From NCBI GenBank assembly GCA_015066095.1, contig SVPC01000008.1, positions 1 through 64,000 of the forward strand: a stretch of 64,000 nt of DNA, read 5' to 3'. This stretch comes from Oscillospiraceae bacterium (GTDB taxonomy: Bacteria; Bacillota; Clostridia; Oscillospirales; Acutalibacteraceae). The position numbers and the translations under genes are program-made. Below the pieces are notes generated by a model. It had not been told where the DNA came from. It searched no databases and was given only the letters and a program-made list of their open reading frames with translations. This document shows positions 29,799-39,707 of this stretch, one piece after another (position 1 is the stretch's first letter; each line of letters starts with the position of its first letter).

Positions 29799-30590
29799 TC
29801 AACCTATTTTATGGATGCACTTTGTGGGGCAAACATCAGCGCAAATGCCACAGTTTGTGCACTTATCATAATCAATTACTGCGAGGTTATTTTCAACCTT
29901 TATAGCACCGCTGGGGCAGTTAAGTTCGCACTTTTTACAACCAATACAAGCGTTCTGACACTTCTTACGCGCCGCGCCGCCTTTTTCCTTGTTATTGCAC
30001 ATGACCGCAACCTTAGCCACCTGCGGAATAAGTTTAATGATGTTTTTGGGGCATCTCTTAACACAAAGACCGCAACCAACACAAATATCGGGATTTACAT
30101 GCGCGATACCGTCTTTAAGGCAAATGGCACTAACAGGGCAGTCAACCGCACAGTCACCACAACCAAGGCAACCATACTTACAATCATTAGGACCGCCGTA
30201 AATCATAGAGGCAGCAACACAGGTGTGAACGCCGTTATAATCATTGAGTTTTGATGTAGCTTCGGGGTTGCCGTTACAACCCACAAACGCTACCATTTCA
30301 ACAACATCTTGCGCTTCTACGCCCATAACATTTGCTATATCGGCGGCAATAGAGTCGGCACCCGGTACACAAAGGTTTGTTTTTGCACCTTCTTCAGCTA
30401 CGGCTTTGGCATATTCGTCACAGCCGTTATATCCACAAGCGCCGCAGTTGATACCCGGTAAACACTCGCGCACTTTTGTGATTTTTTCATTTTCTGGTAC
30501 GTGCAAAAAATGTGCTGCCAAGGCAAGCAATACGCCTGCTATCAAGCCTACAGCCGTTACAACAGCAAAAGCAATTAAAATACTTGTCAT
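29799..30590 (-). CDS. rnfB: Rnf electron transport complex subunit B
   Basis: LPGINCGACGYNGCDEYAKAVAEEG plus multiple CxxCxxCxxxCP clusters. Confidence 0.95.
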   Translation of the reverse strand: MTSILIAFAVVTAVGLIAGVLLALAAHFLHVPENEKITKVRECLPGINCGACGYNGCDEYAKAVAEEGAKTNLCVPGADSIAADIANVMGVEAQDVVEMVAFVGCNGNPEATSKLNDYNGVHTCVAASMIYGGPNDCKYGCLGCGDCAVDCPVSAICLKDGIAHVNPDICVGCGLCVKRCPKNIIKLIPQVAKVAVMCNNKEKGGAARKKCQNACIGCKKCELNCPSGAIKVENNLAVIDYDKCTNCGICADVCPTKCIHKIG

Positions 30591-30600
30591 ATTTTTTCAC

Positions 30601-31218
30601 CTATTTAAAAATATTCTCAACAATACCGCCGAAGCCGAAGAATGCCAATGATATGAATGAAGCGGCAATAAGGGTGGCGGGAAGACCTTTGAAACTTTCG
30701 GGAATCTCGCTTTCTTGAATCTTTTGGCGCATACCTGAGAAAAGCACCATAGCAAGTAAGAAGCCAAGACCTACGCCCAATGAGTTTACCAATGATTCAA
30801 TATAGGTAAAGTTGGCACCTGTTGTTATTGATGTTTCGGTAAGGTTGTTAAGGGTAACACCCAAAACTGCGCAGTTTGTGGTGATGAGAGGCAGATAAAC
30901 ACCCAATGCTTTATGAAGCGATGGGATAAACTTTTTGAGAGCCATCTCGATAAACTGCACCAAAGAAGCGATAACAAGAATAAACACTATAGTTTGCAAA
31001 TATGAATATTCTTCGCCGAGAATATAGTTTTGTATCGGCCAGGTAACTGCGGTAGCGAGTACCATTACAAAGGTAACCGCAATACCCATACCTGTAGCCG
31101 AATTAAGTTTTTTAGAAACGCCAAGGAAAGGACAAATACCTAAAAAACGGGTTAAAACATAGTTGTTTACAAAAACAGAGGAAAGAAGAATGACGATTAA
31201 ACTTTTAAAAGTATCCAT
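30601..31218 (-). CDS. rnfA: Rnf complex subunit A
   Basis: VNNYVLTRFLGICPFLGVSKKL; LPLITTNCAVLGV. Confidence 0.95.
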   Translation of the reverse strand: MDTFKSLIVILLSSVFVNNYVLTRFLGICPFLGVSKKLNSATGMGIAVTFVMVLATAVTWPIQNYILGEEYSYLQTIVFILVIASLVQFIEMALKKFIPSLHKALGVYLPLITTNCAVLGVTLNNLTETSITTGANFTYIESLVNSLGVGLGFLLAMVLFSGMRQKIQESEIPESFKGLPATLIAASFISLAFFGFGGIVENIFK

Positions 31219-31905
31219 TTAATTTTCCTCCTTTGCTTTACACGCAGATTTATTACAAAGTGCCGCTGAGGGGCAGTTGTCGCAAGAAAACTCTTTTTTA
31301 TAGGGCGCTTTGCCGTGTGTGAGTTTATAAACTACCGCAATCATAATACCATATACCAAGAAACCGCCTGGTGCTTGGGCTAAAAATGCAATGGTATGGT
31401 CTTTTAAGAAAGGAATATCCATTCCTGCAAAAGTACCTGCGCCAAATGGCTCACGAATTATTGCAATTGAAAGAAGCGCTAAAGTGAAGCCTAAGCCCAT
31501 ACCAAGACCATCGAGCGCCGATTTGCCAACATTATTTTTAGCGGCAAACATTTCGGCACGGCCGAGTATTATGCAGTTAACAGTAATAAGGGGTAGGAAA
31601 ACACCGAGCATTTCATACACATCGGGTACATACGCGTGGATAAGCATTTGCACCAAGGTAACAAAACCTGCGATAACTACGATATAGCAAGGGATACGCA
31701 CACTGTCGGGGATAAATTTGCCCAATATTGAAATTACAATATTAGAACAAATCAAAACCGCAGTAGCGGCAAGTCCCATACCCAAAGCGCTAATTAAGTC
31801 TTTGGTCATAGCAAGGGTAGGGCAGGTGCCTAAAACTAAAACGAAAACGGGATTTTCAAGCAAGAGACCTTTTAATAGAGTATATAAACTACCGTTCTTT
31901 TTCAT
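31219..31905 (-). CDS. rnfE: Rnf complex subunit E with Cys-rich C-terminal tail
   Basis: NPVFVLVLGTCPTLAMTKDLISALGMG; LPLITVNCIILGRAE; tail CDNCPSAALCNKSAC. Confidence 0.95.
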   Translation of the reverse strand: MKKNGSLYTLLKGLLLENPVFVLVLGTCPTLAMTKDLISALGMGLAATAVLICSNIVISILGKFIPDSVRIPCYIVVIAGFVTLVQMLIHAYVPDVYEMLGVFLPLITVNCIILGRAEMFAAKNNVGKSALDGLGMGLGFTLALLSIAIIREPFGAGTFAGMDIPFLKDHTIAFLAQAPGGFLVYGIMIAVVYKLTHGKAPYKKEFSCDNCPSAALCNKSACKAKEEN

Positions 31906-33096
31906 TTAAGACACCCCCTTTAAAATTTTAATTGCACTGAACACATCACCAATAGCAGTCACATAACCGTTGGTGGTTATGGTAGCACCGCTTATGGCAT
32001 CAATTTGAGAGTAGTTATTTTCGGTTTTACCGTTAAATTGCGAATAGAATTTCTCATCACCACAAGCGGAGCCGATATTTGCGGTTTCGCTCTGTTCGAG
32101 AGTGATGCAAGAGATGATTTTACCTGATTTGGAAGCTACAACCTTTATAACAATTGGTTTACCTGAAGCGGGGTGATACTTGTCACCGCCATTTATACCA
32201 TAGCCTGCACCGTGTAAAATAAAGGTGAAATTTCCATCGGAATTTTTGTAAGCCTCTTTAACCGCTTGAGGCATAGTGTCAAACTTGGTTAAATCGATTT
32301 TGTTCTTTTCCCATTCCAAAATTTTTGAAGCTGCGTTTTCAACAGTCTCTTTAAGTGTCGCATCAGTTTCACCCAAGACTTTACCCGAAGTATTGGTTGC
32401 TACAAAGTTTTCGCTCGAAACAAATACAAAGCCTTGTTTGTTTAATGCGGTGTAAACTTTGTCGATGTTTTCAAGGCTTTCAAGCAAGAGAACGGTTTCA
32501 AATTCGCCATTTGCCTGTGGGAGAGCAGTGTTAAGATTATCAGCAAGGATTTCTTCCTCGCTACGCAAATCGGCGGTGCCGCCGCCTAAAATTACAGCAG
32601 CGTTAAGTGCATCTTTGATAGCGTTTTTATAACCTTGTGTTGTATAGGTTGCATTTGCGATAGTATCTACAGAATCGTAATCTTTTGCTGATTTGCCAAC
32701 AAAGTTTTCACCATAGGTTTTTTCTTTGCCTAATGTTTCTCCACTTGAAATGCAGGTAGCACCTGTAACAACGCCATCTTTATCTATACCGCAAAGAATA
32801 ACCATATTGGGTTGATAACCTGAAACAGTAACCTTTATTGCGTAACCGCCGTTTTCTGACTTAAATGCTTCTGTTATTGTTGAGGGTAATTCATATTTAG
32901 AAATATCAACCTGTTCAAAATCACCACCGTCAGGATAAACCACAAGCAAAGCTTCGTTTGTTTTTGCGTTTTCTTGTTGTTCAATAATGGGAGCGGTTAT
33001 ATGGTGCGTAGCTGCAAGTAAAAGCGAAACTACTGCACAAATAACGGTAAGAACTGCAATACTTTTTATGTGTTTACTCATAGTCCTTACCTCCAA
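31906..33096 (-). CDS. rnfG: Rnf complex subunit G, two FMN_bind-like regions
   Basis: N-terminal TM; QIDAISGATITTNGYVTAI flavinylation motif near C-terminus and degenerate VDTIANATYTTQGYKNAI in the first half. Confidence 0.92.
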   Translation of the reverse strand: MEVRTMSKHIKSIAVLTVICAVVSLLLAATHHITAPIIEQQENAKTNEALLVVYPDGGDFEQVDISKYELPSTITEAFKSENGGYAIKVTVSGYQPNMVILCGIDKDGVVTGATCISSGETLGKEKTYGENFVGKSAKDYDSVDTIANATYTTQGYKNAIKDALNAAVILGGGTADLRSEEEILADNLNTALPQANGEFETVLLLESLENIDKVYTALNKQGFVFVSSENFVATNTSGKVLGETDATLKETVENAASKILEWEKNKIDLTKFDTMPQAVKEAYKNSDGNFTFILHGAGYGINGGDKYHPASGKPIVIKVVASKSGKIISCITLEQSETANIGSACGDEKFYSQFNGKTENNYSQIDAISGATITTNGYVTAIGDVFSAIKILKGVS

Positions 33097-34012
33097 ATAA
33101 TTTTCTTCTTGAGAATTTTTCGATATAAGGATGAAGAATATTCATCATAAGTATTGCAAAAGAAACACCCTCGGGATAACTGCCGTAAATACGGATTAAG
33201 ACAGTTATCAAACCTACGCCTATAGCAAAAATAACTTTGCCCTTTGCGGTGGAGGGGGAGGTGACATAGTCGGTAGCCATAAAGAAAGCACCGATAATCA
33301 AACCGCCCGAAATTACCCAGTAGAGTGCATTTATAAAATCGAAACCGTTTAAAAGGAATGTGAAAACAAAAACGGTTGCGATAGTGATAACAGGAATATG
33401 CCATGTGATTACACGACGGATAAGAAGATATATACCACCTGCGATAAGTGCTATTTTGCAAGTTTCACCTATGGCACCGCCGATATTACCTACAAGTAAA
33501 TCCCAAAGAGATGGTAAAGAAGTGTTTGCCACTAAATTGGCCAAAGGTGTAGCGCTTGATGTAGCATCAACCGCATTTGCAGGGAAGGTGGGTGTTGCAA
33601 GGTTTGTAAATGCAATAAGCATAAATACACGAGCGGTCATGGCAGGGTTTACAAGGTTGCAACCAAGACCGCCAAAAATACATTTAACAATGATAATCGC
33701 AAAGGCAGAGCCTATAATACATTGCCAAAGAGGTGTAGTAGCAGGGAGATTGAGCGCTAATAAAAGACCGGTTACAACGGCGCTTAAATCACCAATAGTT
33801 TGTGTGCGCTTGGTAATAAGGTTGAATAAAAATTCAAACAAAATAGATGAAGCTACACAGGTTAAAATAACCCACAAAGCCGAAAGACCAAAAATCATAC
33901 AACCTGCAATTGCGGCAGGCGAGAGAGCAATTGCCACATCAAGCATAATTTTTTGTGTAGTGTTACTGCTGCGAATATGCGGAGATACCGAAATATGCAA
34001 TTTTGTATCCAT
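33074..34012 (-). CDS. rnfD: Rnf complex subunit D
   Basis: LHISVSPHIRSSNTTQKIMLDVAIALSPA; TDYVTSPSTAKGKVIF. Confidence 0.95.
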   Translation of the reverse strand: MDTKLHISVSPHIRSSNTTQKIMLDVAIALSPAAIAGCMIFGLSALWVILTCVASSILFEFLFNLITKRTQTIGDLSAVVTGLLLALNLPATTPLWQCIIGSAFAIIIVKCIFGGLGCNLVNPAMTARVFMLIAFTNLATPTFPANAVDATSSATPLANLVANTSLPSLWDLLVGNIGGAIGETCKIALIAGGIYLLIRRVITWHIPVITIATVFVFTFLLNGFDFINALYWVISGGLIIGAFFMATDYVTSPSTAKGKVIFAIGVGLITVLIRIYGSYPEGVSFAILMMNILHPYIEKFSRRKLFGGKDYE

Positions 34013-34014
34013 AT

Positions 34015-35316
34015 TTATTTTACCTCCTTCTTAGGCTCGTCACGGAGAGCCAACTTTGCAAGTTTGTTATTTTGAACATTGGGAATTTTTGCAGGGCATA
34101 CATAGGAACAACAACCGCATTCCATACACAAAAGCGCGCCTGCTTTTTTCATACCTAAATAATCGTTTTCTTTATAAGACTTGAGAATTGCCACAGGGCT
34201 TATACCAAACGGGCAGTGGTTTACACAAGCACCGCAACGGATACAAGCGGTGGTTTTGGGAATAAAGTTTTCCTTTTTGGAGAAAGCGAGTAACGCATTG
34301 GTGTTTTTTAAAACCGGCTTTTCCATATCGGGAACAGAGATACCCATCATTGGACCGCCGTATAAAACCTTTGCAATCTCCTTTTTGATACCGCAAAATT
34401 CAAATACATCTTTAATGGGAGTACCGATGGGAACTATCACATTTTTGGGACTTTGTATAGCGTCACCGTCAACGGTTACAACCTTATCGATAAGCGGAAT
34501 ACCTGTTTTTAAGTATTTACCGATTTCGGCAATAGTGGTGCAGTTGCAAACAATACACCCTTGGTCTATCGGCAAACCGCCTTCGGGGATTACTCTGCCT
34601 GTGGTGTGGTAAACGAGCACCTTTTCACCGCCTTGGGGATAAATGCTCGGTAAAACCTTTACAGTTGTATTTTCTAGAGCGGAAGCCATCTTTTTCATAT
34701 TTGCGATAGCTTGCGGTTTATTTTGCTCAATACCGATGATAACATTTTTAATGTTGAAATATTTAACCAAGGTTTCAATAGCGAGAGCCATCATATCTGC
34801 TTTTAAAAGCATTGTTACGGTATCACTTGTGATATAAGGCTCACATTCTGCACCGTTTATTACAAGATATTCAATGACTTTGTCGGTCTTAAATTTAACG
34901 GCAGTCGGGAAACCTGCGCCACCAAGACCTACGATACCGCTTTTTTGTAAAGCATTAAGGCAATCTTCCTTTGAATTGATAACAGGGGGAGTGATATCAC
35001 TGTCAAGAGTCATTTTTCCGTCAGACTCGATAGTGATAGCAGTACCGGTAGAGCCGTTTGAAAGTAAAATTTCACCCACACTGCTTACAGTACCAGAAAC
35101 ACTTGAATAAACAGGGGAAGACAAACCTGCACCTGCTTCGGCAATTAAAGTACCGACGCAAACCTCGTCACCTTTTTTGACAATTGCATTTGCAGGAGCG
35201 CCGATGTGCATAGATGTCGGAATAGTTACACTTTTGACAGGAGGTAATGGGGTTGCCGGTGAGTTTGCCGTGTGCTTTCTGTGAGGTAGTTTTATACCTT
35301 TTAAATAAAAAGCCAT
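34015..35316 (-). CDS. rnfC: Rnf complex subunit C
   Basis: HIGAPANAIVKKGDEVCVGTLIAEAGAG, GLGGAGFPTAVKF, two CxxCxxCxxxCP clusters. Confidence 0.96.
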   Translation of the reverse strand: MAFYLKGIKLPHRKHTANSPATPLPPVKSVTIPTSMHIGAPANAIVKKGDEVCVGTLIAEAGAGLSSPVYSSVSGTVSSVGEILLSNGSTGTAITIESDGKMTLDSDITPPVINSKEDCLNALQKSGIVGLGGAGFPTAVKFKTDKVIEYLVINGAECEPYITSDTVTMLLKADMMALAIETLVKYFNIKNVIIGIEQNKPQAIANMKKMASALENTTVKVLPSIYPQGGEKVLVYHTTGRVIPEGGLPIDQGCIVCNCTTIAEIGKYLKTGIPLIDKVVTVDGDAIQSPKNVIVPIGTPIKDVFEFCGIKKEIAKVLYGGPMMGISVPDMEKPVLKNTNALLAFSKKENFIPKTTACIRCGACVNHCPFGISPVAILKSYKENDYLGMKKAGALLCMECGCCSYVCPAKIPNVQNNKLAKLALRDEPKKEVK

Positions 35317-35608
35317 TTTTCTAAATTCCCTTTCTTTAGAATTTGCTGTATTTATGGTTTGTTTTAAGCGGTGAAATATACATAAACGCTGAGTTTAAAG
35401 CTATATTGCACCAACAAAACACTATTCATTTTATTATACAATTTTTTACAACAAAAAGCAATAGATTTTGAGCAAAATGATTGTCTATTTTTTAACAAAA
35501 AATTCCACCTTACCCATAACAAAAATAAAGCCATATTTTGGGGGTTTTCCGAAATATGGCTTTACATAATATGAAAGTTAATTTTTACAAGGATGTTATT
35601 GAATTATT

Positions 35609-36784
35609 TTACCAACGCACTCCCCAACGGGCGGAATAGCCGTCAGAAGTTATTGTTTTACCAGTGTTATCGTGATGAGTAGAGTTCTTCATACGTTCCG
35701 AGAGAAGACGGTCAAACTCATCTGTGTCGAATGGTATTTCTATCTCTTTACCGCCGTTCCAAGCAGAAAGATATGCCGCATTAGAAATGGTTAATTCATT
35801 TATGCCGTCATAACCGGGGGCAATCAGTTCTTCTCCAAATAATACGGCATTAGTGAAGTTTTGCAGTATACCTTTGTGCGCGGTTTCTTCAGTTGTTGGC
35901 TTAAGTTCTAAATATTCGGCATCAATACTTGTGAAATGCTCTTTGGAATTCAAGCGAACAGTTTCCTCATTTTGTGATAACTTCCACCACTTAAGAAGAT
36001 TGTTCTCAAGAACTATTTTACCAAGCGTTCCCGAAATTTCCAATCTGTTAGTACCGGGGCATTCGCCGGTTGAAGTTATAAAGGTGCCAGTAGCACCATT
36101 TGGAAATGTAGCATTGATAATTGCGTCATCTTCCACTTCAATGTCGTGGTATTTTGCAACTTCGCAAATTGCTTGAACCTTGATGGGCATACCGCAAATC
36201 CATTGCCAAATATCAAGGTTATGTGGGGCTTGATTTAAAAGAACTCCGCCGCCTTCGCCCGACCAGGTTGCTCTCCAATCTCCCGAATCGTAATAAGCCT
36301 GTGTTCTGTACCAGTTTGTCACAATCCATACCGAGCGCTTTAACTTGCCAAGTTGACCGCTTTTTACAATGTCACGGGCTTTGCAAAACAAAGAATTTGT
36401 TCGCTGATTGAACATAATGCCGAAAACTTTTCCGCTCTTTTGTGCCGTTTCGTTAAGAGCTTTTGCTTTGGTGACGGTTATATCTACAGGTTTTTCGACT
36501 AAAACATTGATACCTTTTTGAAGGGCGTATGTAGCTATATCTGAATGGAATTTGTGCGGTGTCGCAATAATAACTGCATCAATTTCGCCCGAGTCAATAA
36601 GTTCTTCGGCGGAATTGAAAACACGAATATCAGGATATTTTTTAGCGATTTCTTTGCATTTTGCATCGTCGTTGTCACAAGCCGCAACCACAACTGCATT
36701 TTTAACATCGCCGTTTTTAAGGCAAGAAAGGTGAGCAGAGCCCATATTGCCTATGCCGATTATCCCGAATTTTAAACTATTCAT
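35609..36784 (-). CDS. Gfo/Idh/MocA family oxidoreductase
   Basis: FGIIGIGNMGSAHLSCL Rossmann; EKPVDIT; GEGGGVLLNQAPHNLDIWQWICG. Confidence 0.92.
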   Translation of the reverse strand: MNSLKFGIIGIGNMGSAHLSCLKNGDVKNAVVVAACDNDDAKCKEIAKKYPDIRVFNSAEELIDSGEIDAVIIATPHKFHSDIATYALQKGINVLVEKPVDITVTKAKALNETAQKSGKVFGIMFNQRTNSLFCKARDIVKSGQLGKLKRSVWIVTNWYRTQAYYDSGDWRATWSGEGGGVLLNQAPHNLDIWQWICGMPIKVQAICEVAKYHDIEVEDDAIINATFPNGATGTFITSTGECPGTNRLEISGTLGKIVLENNLLKWWKLSQNEETVRLNSKEHFTSIDAEYLELKPTTEETAHKGILQNFTNAVLFGEELIAPGYDGINELTISNAAYLSAWNGGKEIEIPFDTDEFDRLLSERMKNSTHHDNTGKTITSDGYSARWGVRW

Positions 36785-36829
36785 TTCATAACCTCCAAGA
36801 TAGTAGGTACCATTAATTACAAATTATAG

Positions 36830-36855
36830 CACATTTACAAGTGAAAGTAAATGTG
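36830..36855. promoter_or_regulatory. Candidate operator: inverted repeat CACATTTAC-N8-GTAAATGTG
   Basis: 9-bp perfect dyad in the divergent intergenic region; half-site recurs at 37006-37014. Confidence 0.4.
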
Positions 36856-37068
36856 TTAAATGTACCTAAACTTGTGTTATCTCTACCTTGGAATATTTTA
36901 AAAACTTTACTTTATGCTATTTTTGTGTTAAAATATTTGTTAAATGACGATTTTATTATTGCGTGTGCTACAAAGTCTATAAAACACAATTATTAGTCTT
37001 TTTTACACATTTACATTTTGAAGTATATTTTGTAAGATAAACTTACAAATATTAGAGGAGCGGAGTAA

Positions 37069-38538
37069 ATGTTTAACAAAATCAGTCCTGAAAAAGCAGG
37101 AATATCGTCTGAAAAAATTCAGCATTTTGTGGAAACGCTTAATTCTTACAAAATTAATACTCATAGTTTAATTATGGCTCGCGGAAACGATATTTTTGCT
37201 GAGTCTTATTATAAACCTTATAACCAAAACACATTGCATAGAATGTATTCCATTTCAAAGAGCTTTGTTGCCATAGCGGTAGGACTTGCCGAACAGGAAG
37301 GTCTTTTGTCACTGGATGATAATTTTTTGGATTATTTTCCTGAATATGTAAATGAGAATATTGATGACAAATATCGAAAAACCACAATTCGTGATATGCT
37401 GTCAATGCGCAGTTGCATGGCAGACTATGCGGTTTGGTGGGGCGGTGACGACCGCGCAAAAGCATATTTTACCAAAACTTCCAATCAGGTTCCCGGCACG
37501 AACTTTCACTACGACAGTTCGGGTTCATTTTTACTTGGTTGTATTGTAGAAAAGGTTACAGGAAAACTGTTTTTGGAATATTTAAAAGAAAAAGTTTTGC
37601 TTAAAATAGGCTTTTCGAAAGAGTCTTATTGCCTTTTGGCTCCGGGCGGACATTCTCACGGTGATTCGGGTGTTATGTGTACACCCCGTGACCTTCTGAT
37701 TTTTGCACGGTTTATTATGAACGGCGGCGTTTGGAACGGTAAACGGTACATAAATGAAGAATTTATGTGTGCGGCCGTTTCAAAACAGACAGACAATAAT
37801 TTAAGCGGCCTTGCTACTCCTCTTTGTGACCACAACGGCTACGGATATTTAATTTGGAAAATGCCGCGTGACGGTTTTGCACTTATTGGTATGGCAGACC
37901 AGATAGCTGTTTGTGACCCCAAAACAGATTTTATTTTTGTTATGACCGCAGAGAATATGAATCTCGGTGATATAACGCGCACAGTTATAATGCACGAATT
38001 ATATAATGATATAATACCTAATCTCGATAAACCGTTAGAAGAAAATGTTAAGGCTTATGATGCTCTTGAGACATTTCTTGCAGGTCAAAAGTTATTAACC
38101 CTTACAGGCTCTGTTTCGAAAAATATTGCACAAGAAATTTCAGGCAATAAATATGTACTTGAAGAAAATGTAATGGGCATCAAAACAGTGTCGGTAACCC
38201 TTGACGGCGATAAAGGAATTTTTAAATACGAAAATTCCCAAGGCGAAAACTGTATCGAATTTGGTATAGGATATAACAAATTTGGTAAATTCCCCGGTAA
38301 TAAAAGAATGGGTCTTACTGCGTCTGTTTATGAAGAGGGCACCTATGATTGCTGTGCATCGGCTGTTTGGTGTGAAGAAGCAAAACTTCATATTCTGGTA
38401 AGAGTTATTGATACTTACCTTGGCACATGGAGTATAGTTTTAGGCTTTAAAGGTGACGAAATTACTGTTACTATGAACAAATACGCACAAAGAATTCTTG
38501 ATGATTTAGAAGGCACTACTGCCGGAAAACTCATATAA
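37069..38538 (+). CDS. Serine hydrolase, beta-lactamase (class C-like) family
   Basis: SISKSFVAIAVGLAEQEG (SxxK), HYDSSGSFLLG (YxS-like); no signal peptide. Confidence 0.85.
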   Translation: MFNKISPEKAGISSEKIQHFVETLNSYKINTHSLIMARGNDIFAESYYKPYNQNTLHRMYSISKSFVAIAVGLAEQEGLLSLDDNFLDYFPEYVNENIDDKYRKTTIRDMLSMRSCMADYAVWWGGDDRAKAYFTKTSNQVPGTNFHYDSSGSFLLGCIVEKVTGKLFLEYLKEKVLLKIGFSKESYCLLAPGGHSHGDSGVMCTPRDLLIFARFIMNGGVWNGKRYINEEFMCAAVSKQTDNNLSGLATPLCDHNGYGYLIWKMPRDGFALIGMADQIAVCDPKTDFIFVMTAENMNLGDITRTVIMHELYNDIIPNLDKPLEENVKAYDALETFLAGQKLLTLTGSVSKNIAQEISGNKYVLEENVMGIKTVSVTLDGDKGIFKYENSQGENCIEFGIGYNKFGKFPGNKRMGLTASVYEEGTYDCCASAVWCEEAKLHILVRVIDTYLGTWSIVLGFKGDEITVTMNKYAQRILDDLEGTTAGKLI

Positions 38539-38585
38539 ATATATTTATAAAATATCCCCTGACTTTTTAAGTCAGGGGATATTTG

Positions 38586-39473
38586 CTATTCTGAAGAATT
38601 TCGGTATTTTGATGGGGTTTTTCCTGTATGCTTTTTAAAAGTTTTTATAAAATGCGGCAAATCGGAAAAACCGACCATAAAGGCGATTTCTTTGACTTCA
38701 ATATTTGTCGAGCGCAATAGTTCCATCGCCATATCAATTCGATAATTTATTAAAAATGAGTATAAAGAAACACCTGAGATTTTTTTGAAAACGCGGTTTG
38801 CGTATATAGGGTTTAAGTGAAAACTTTTTGCGATGCTTTCGTAAGATATTTCTTGTGCGTAATTATTTTGAATATACTGCATTATTTTACGCGTTAATTC
38901 AAAATTGTTGCTAAGCGGGTTTTTGTCATTACCGTTTAATTCCCGAACAATGCTTATTACAAGTGATTTTAGTAAACTTGATAAAAGTTCATCAGAAAAA
39001 TCACCGCCAAGATAATATTCGGTTACTATGCGGCGGAATTTGGATTCGTAAGAATTTGAAGCGGGGAGAACGATGTGATTATTTAATGCAGGACAATCGT
39101 AAAATGTTATATTTTCTAATATGTCTTCGGGAGAAAACATATTGGAATGAACAGGATGAAAAGGTTTTTTAATACTATAAAAGTTATGAGTGTAGTCAAA
39201 ATTTATTGATATGTAGTTAAGCTCATGTTGTTCGTTTATTTGCCAAATGTATTTTGTCCCTGATTGGAATAAGATGCAATCGCCTGAATTAAGGTCGTAT
39301 TTATGACCTTCTATAACCATTGAGCCTTCTCCCGAAATCATATAAAATAATCGGCAGTCGGCAGATTGAAGTTCGTTAAAAACATCGTATTTTGCGTTGC
39401 TGCTTATTGAACAATTGATTGCCTGTCTGACAAAAGGATTAATCTCTCTTAAAAGCATATTTTGCCACCACAT
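38586..39473 (-). CDS. AraC family transcriptional regulator with cupin-like N-domain
   Basis: C-terminal double HTH ISYESIAKSFHLNPIYANRVFKKISGVSLYSFLINYRI...IAFMVGFSDLPHFIKTFKKHTGKTPSKYR. Confidence 0.92.
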   Translation of the reverse strand: MWWQNMLLREINPFVRQAINCSISSNAKYDVFNELQSADCRLFYMISGEGSMVIEGHKYDLNSGDCILFQSGTKYIWQINEQHELNYISINFDYTHNFYSIKKPFHPVHSNMFSPEDILENITFYDCPALNNHIVLPASNSYESKFRRIVTEYYLGGDFSDELLSSLLKSLVISIVRELNGNDKNPLSNNFELTRKIMQYIQNNYAQEISYESIAKSFHLNPIYANRVFKKISGVSLYSFLINYRIDMAMELLRSTNIEVKEIAFMVGFSDLPHFIKTFKKHTGKTPSKYRNSSE

Positions 39474-39707
39474 CTAATCTTGATTTAACACAACTAAAGT
39501 GTCTTTAATAATTTTAACAAATTAGGCTAATATTGTCAATTAAAAAGTTATATAAAGCAAAAAATTGTCAGTTTTTTAAGGTTTGGATAAGACAATTTAA
39601 AGTTTGCTTTATACATTTACATAAACTGCGCGATGTTTTATACTTTGATTAAAGTAGAAATAATTCTGCTTTTGTGTAAAAGTAATCGAAATAGGGAAGT
39701 GTGATTT

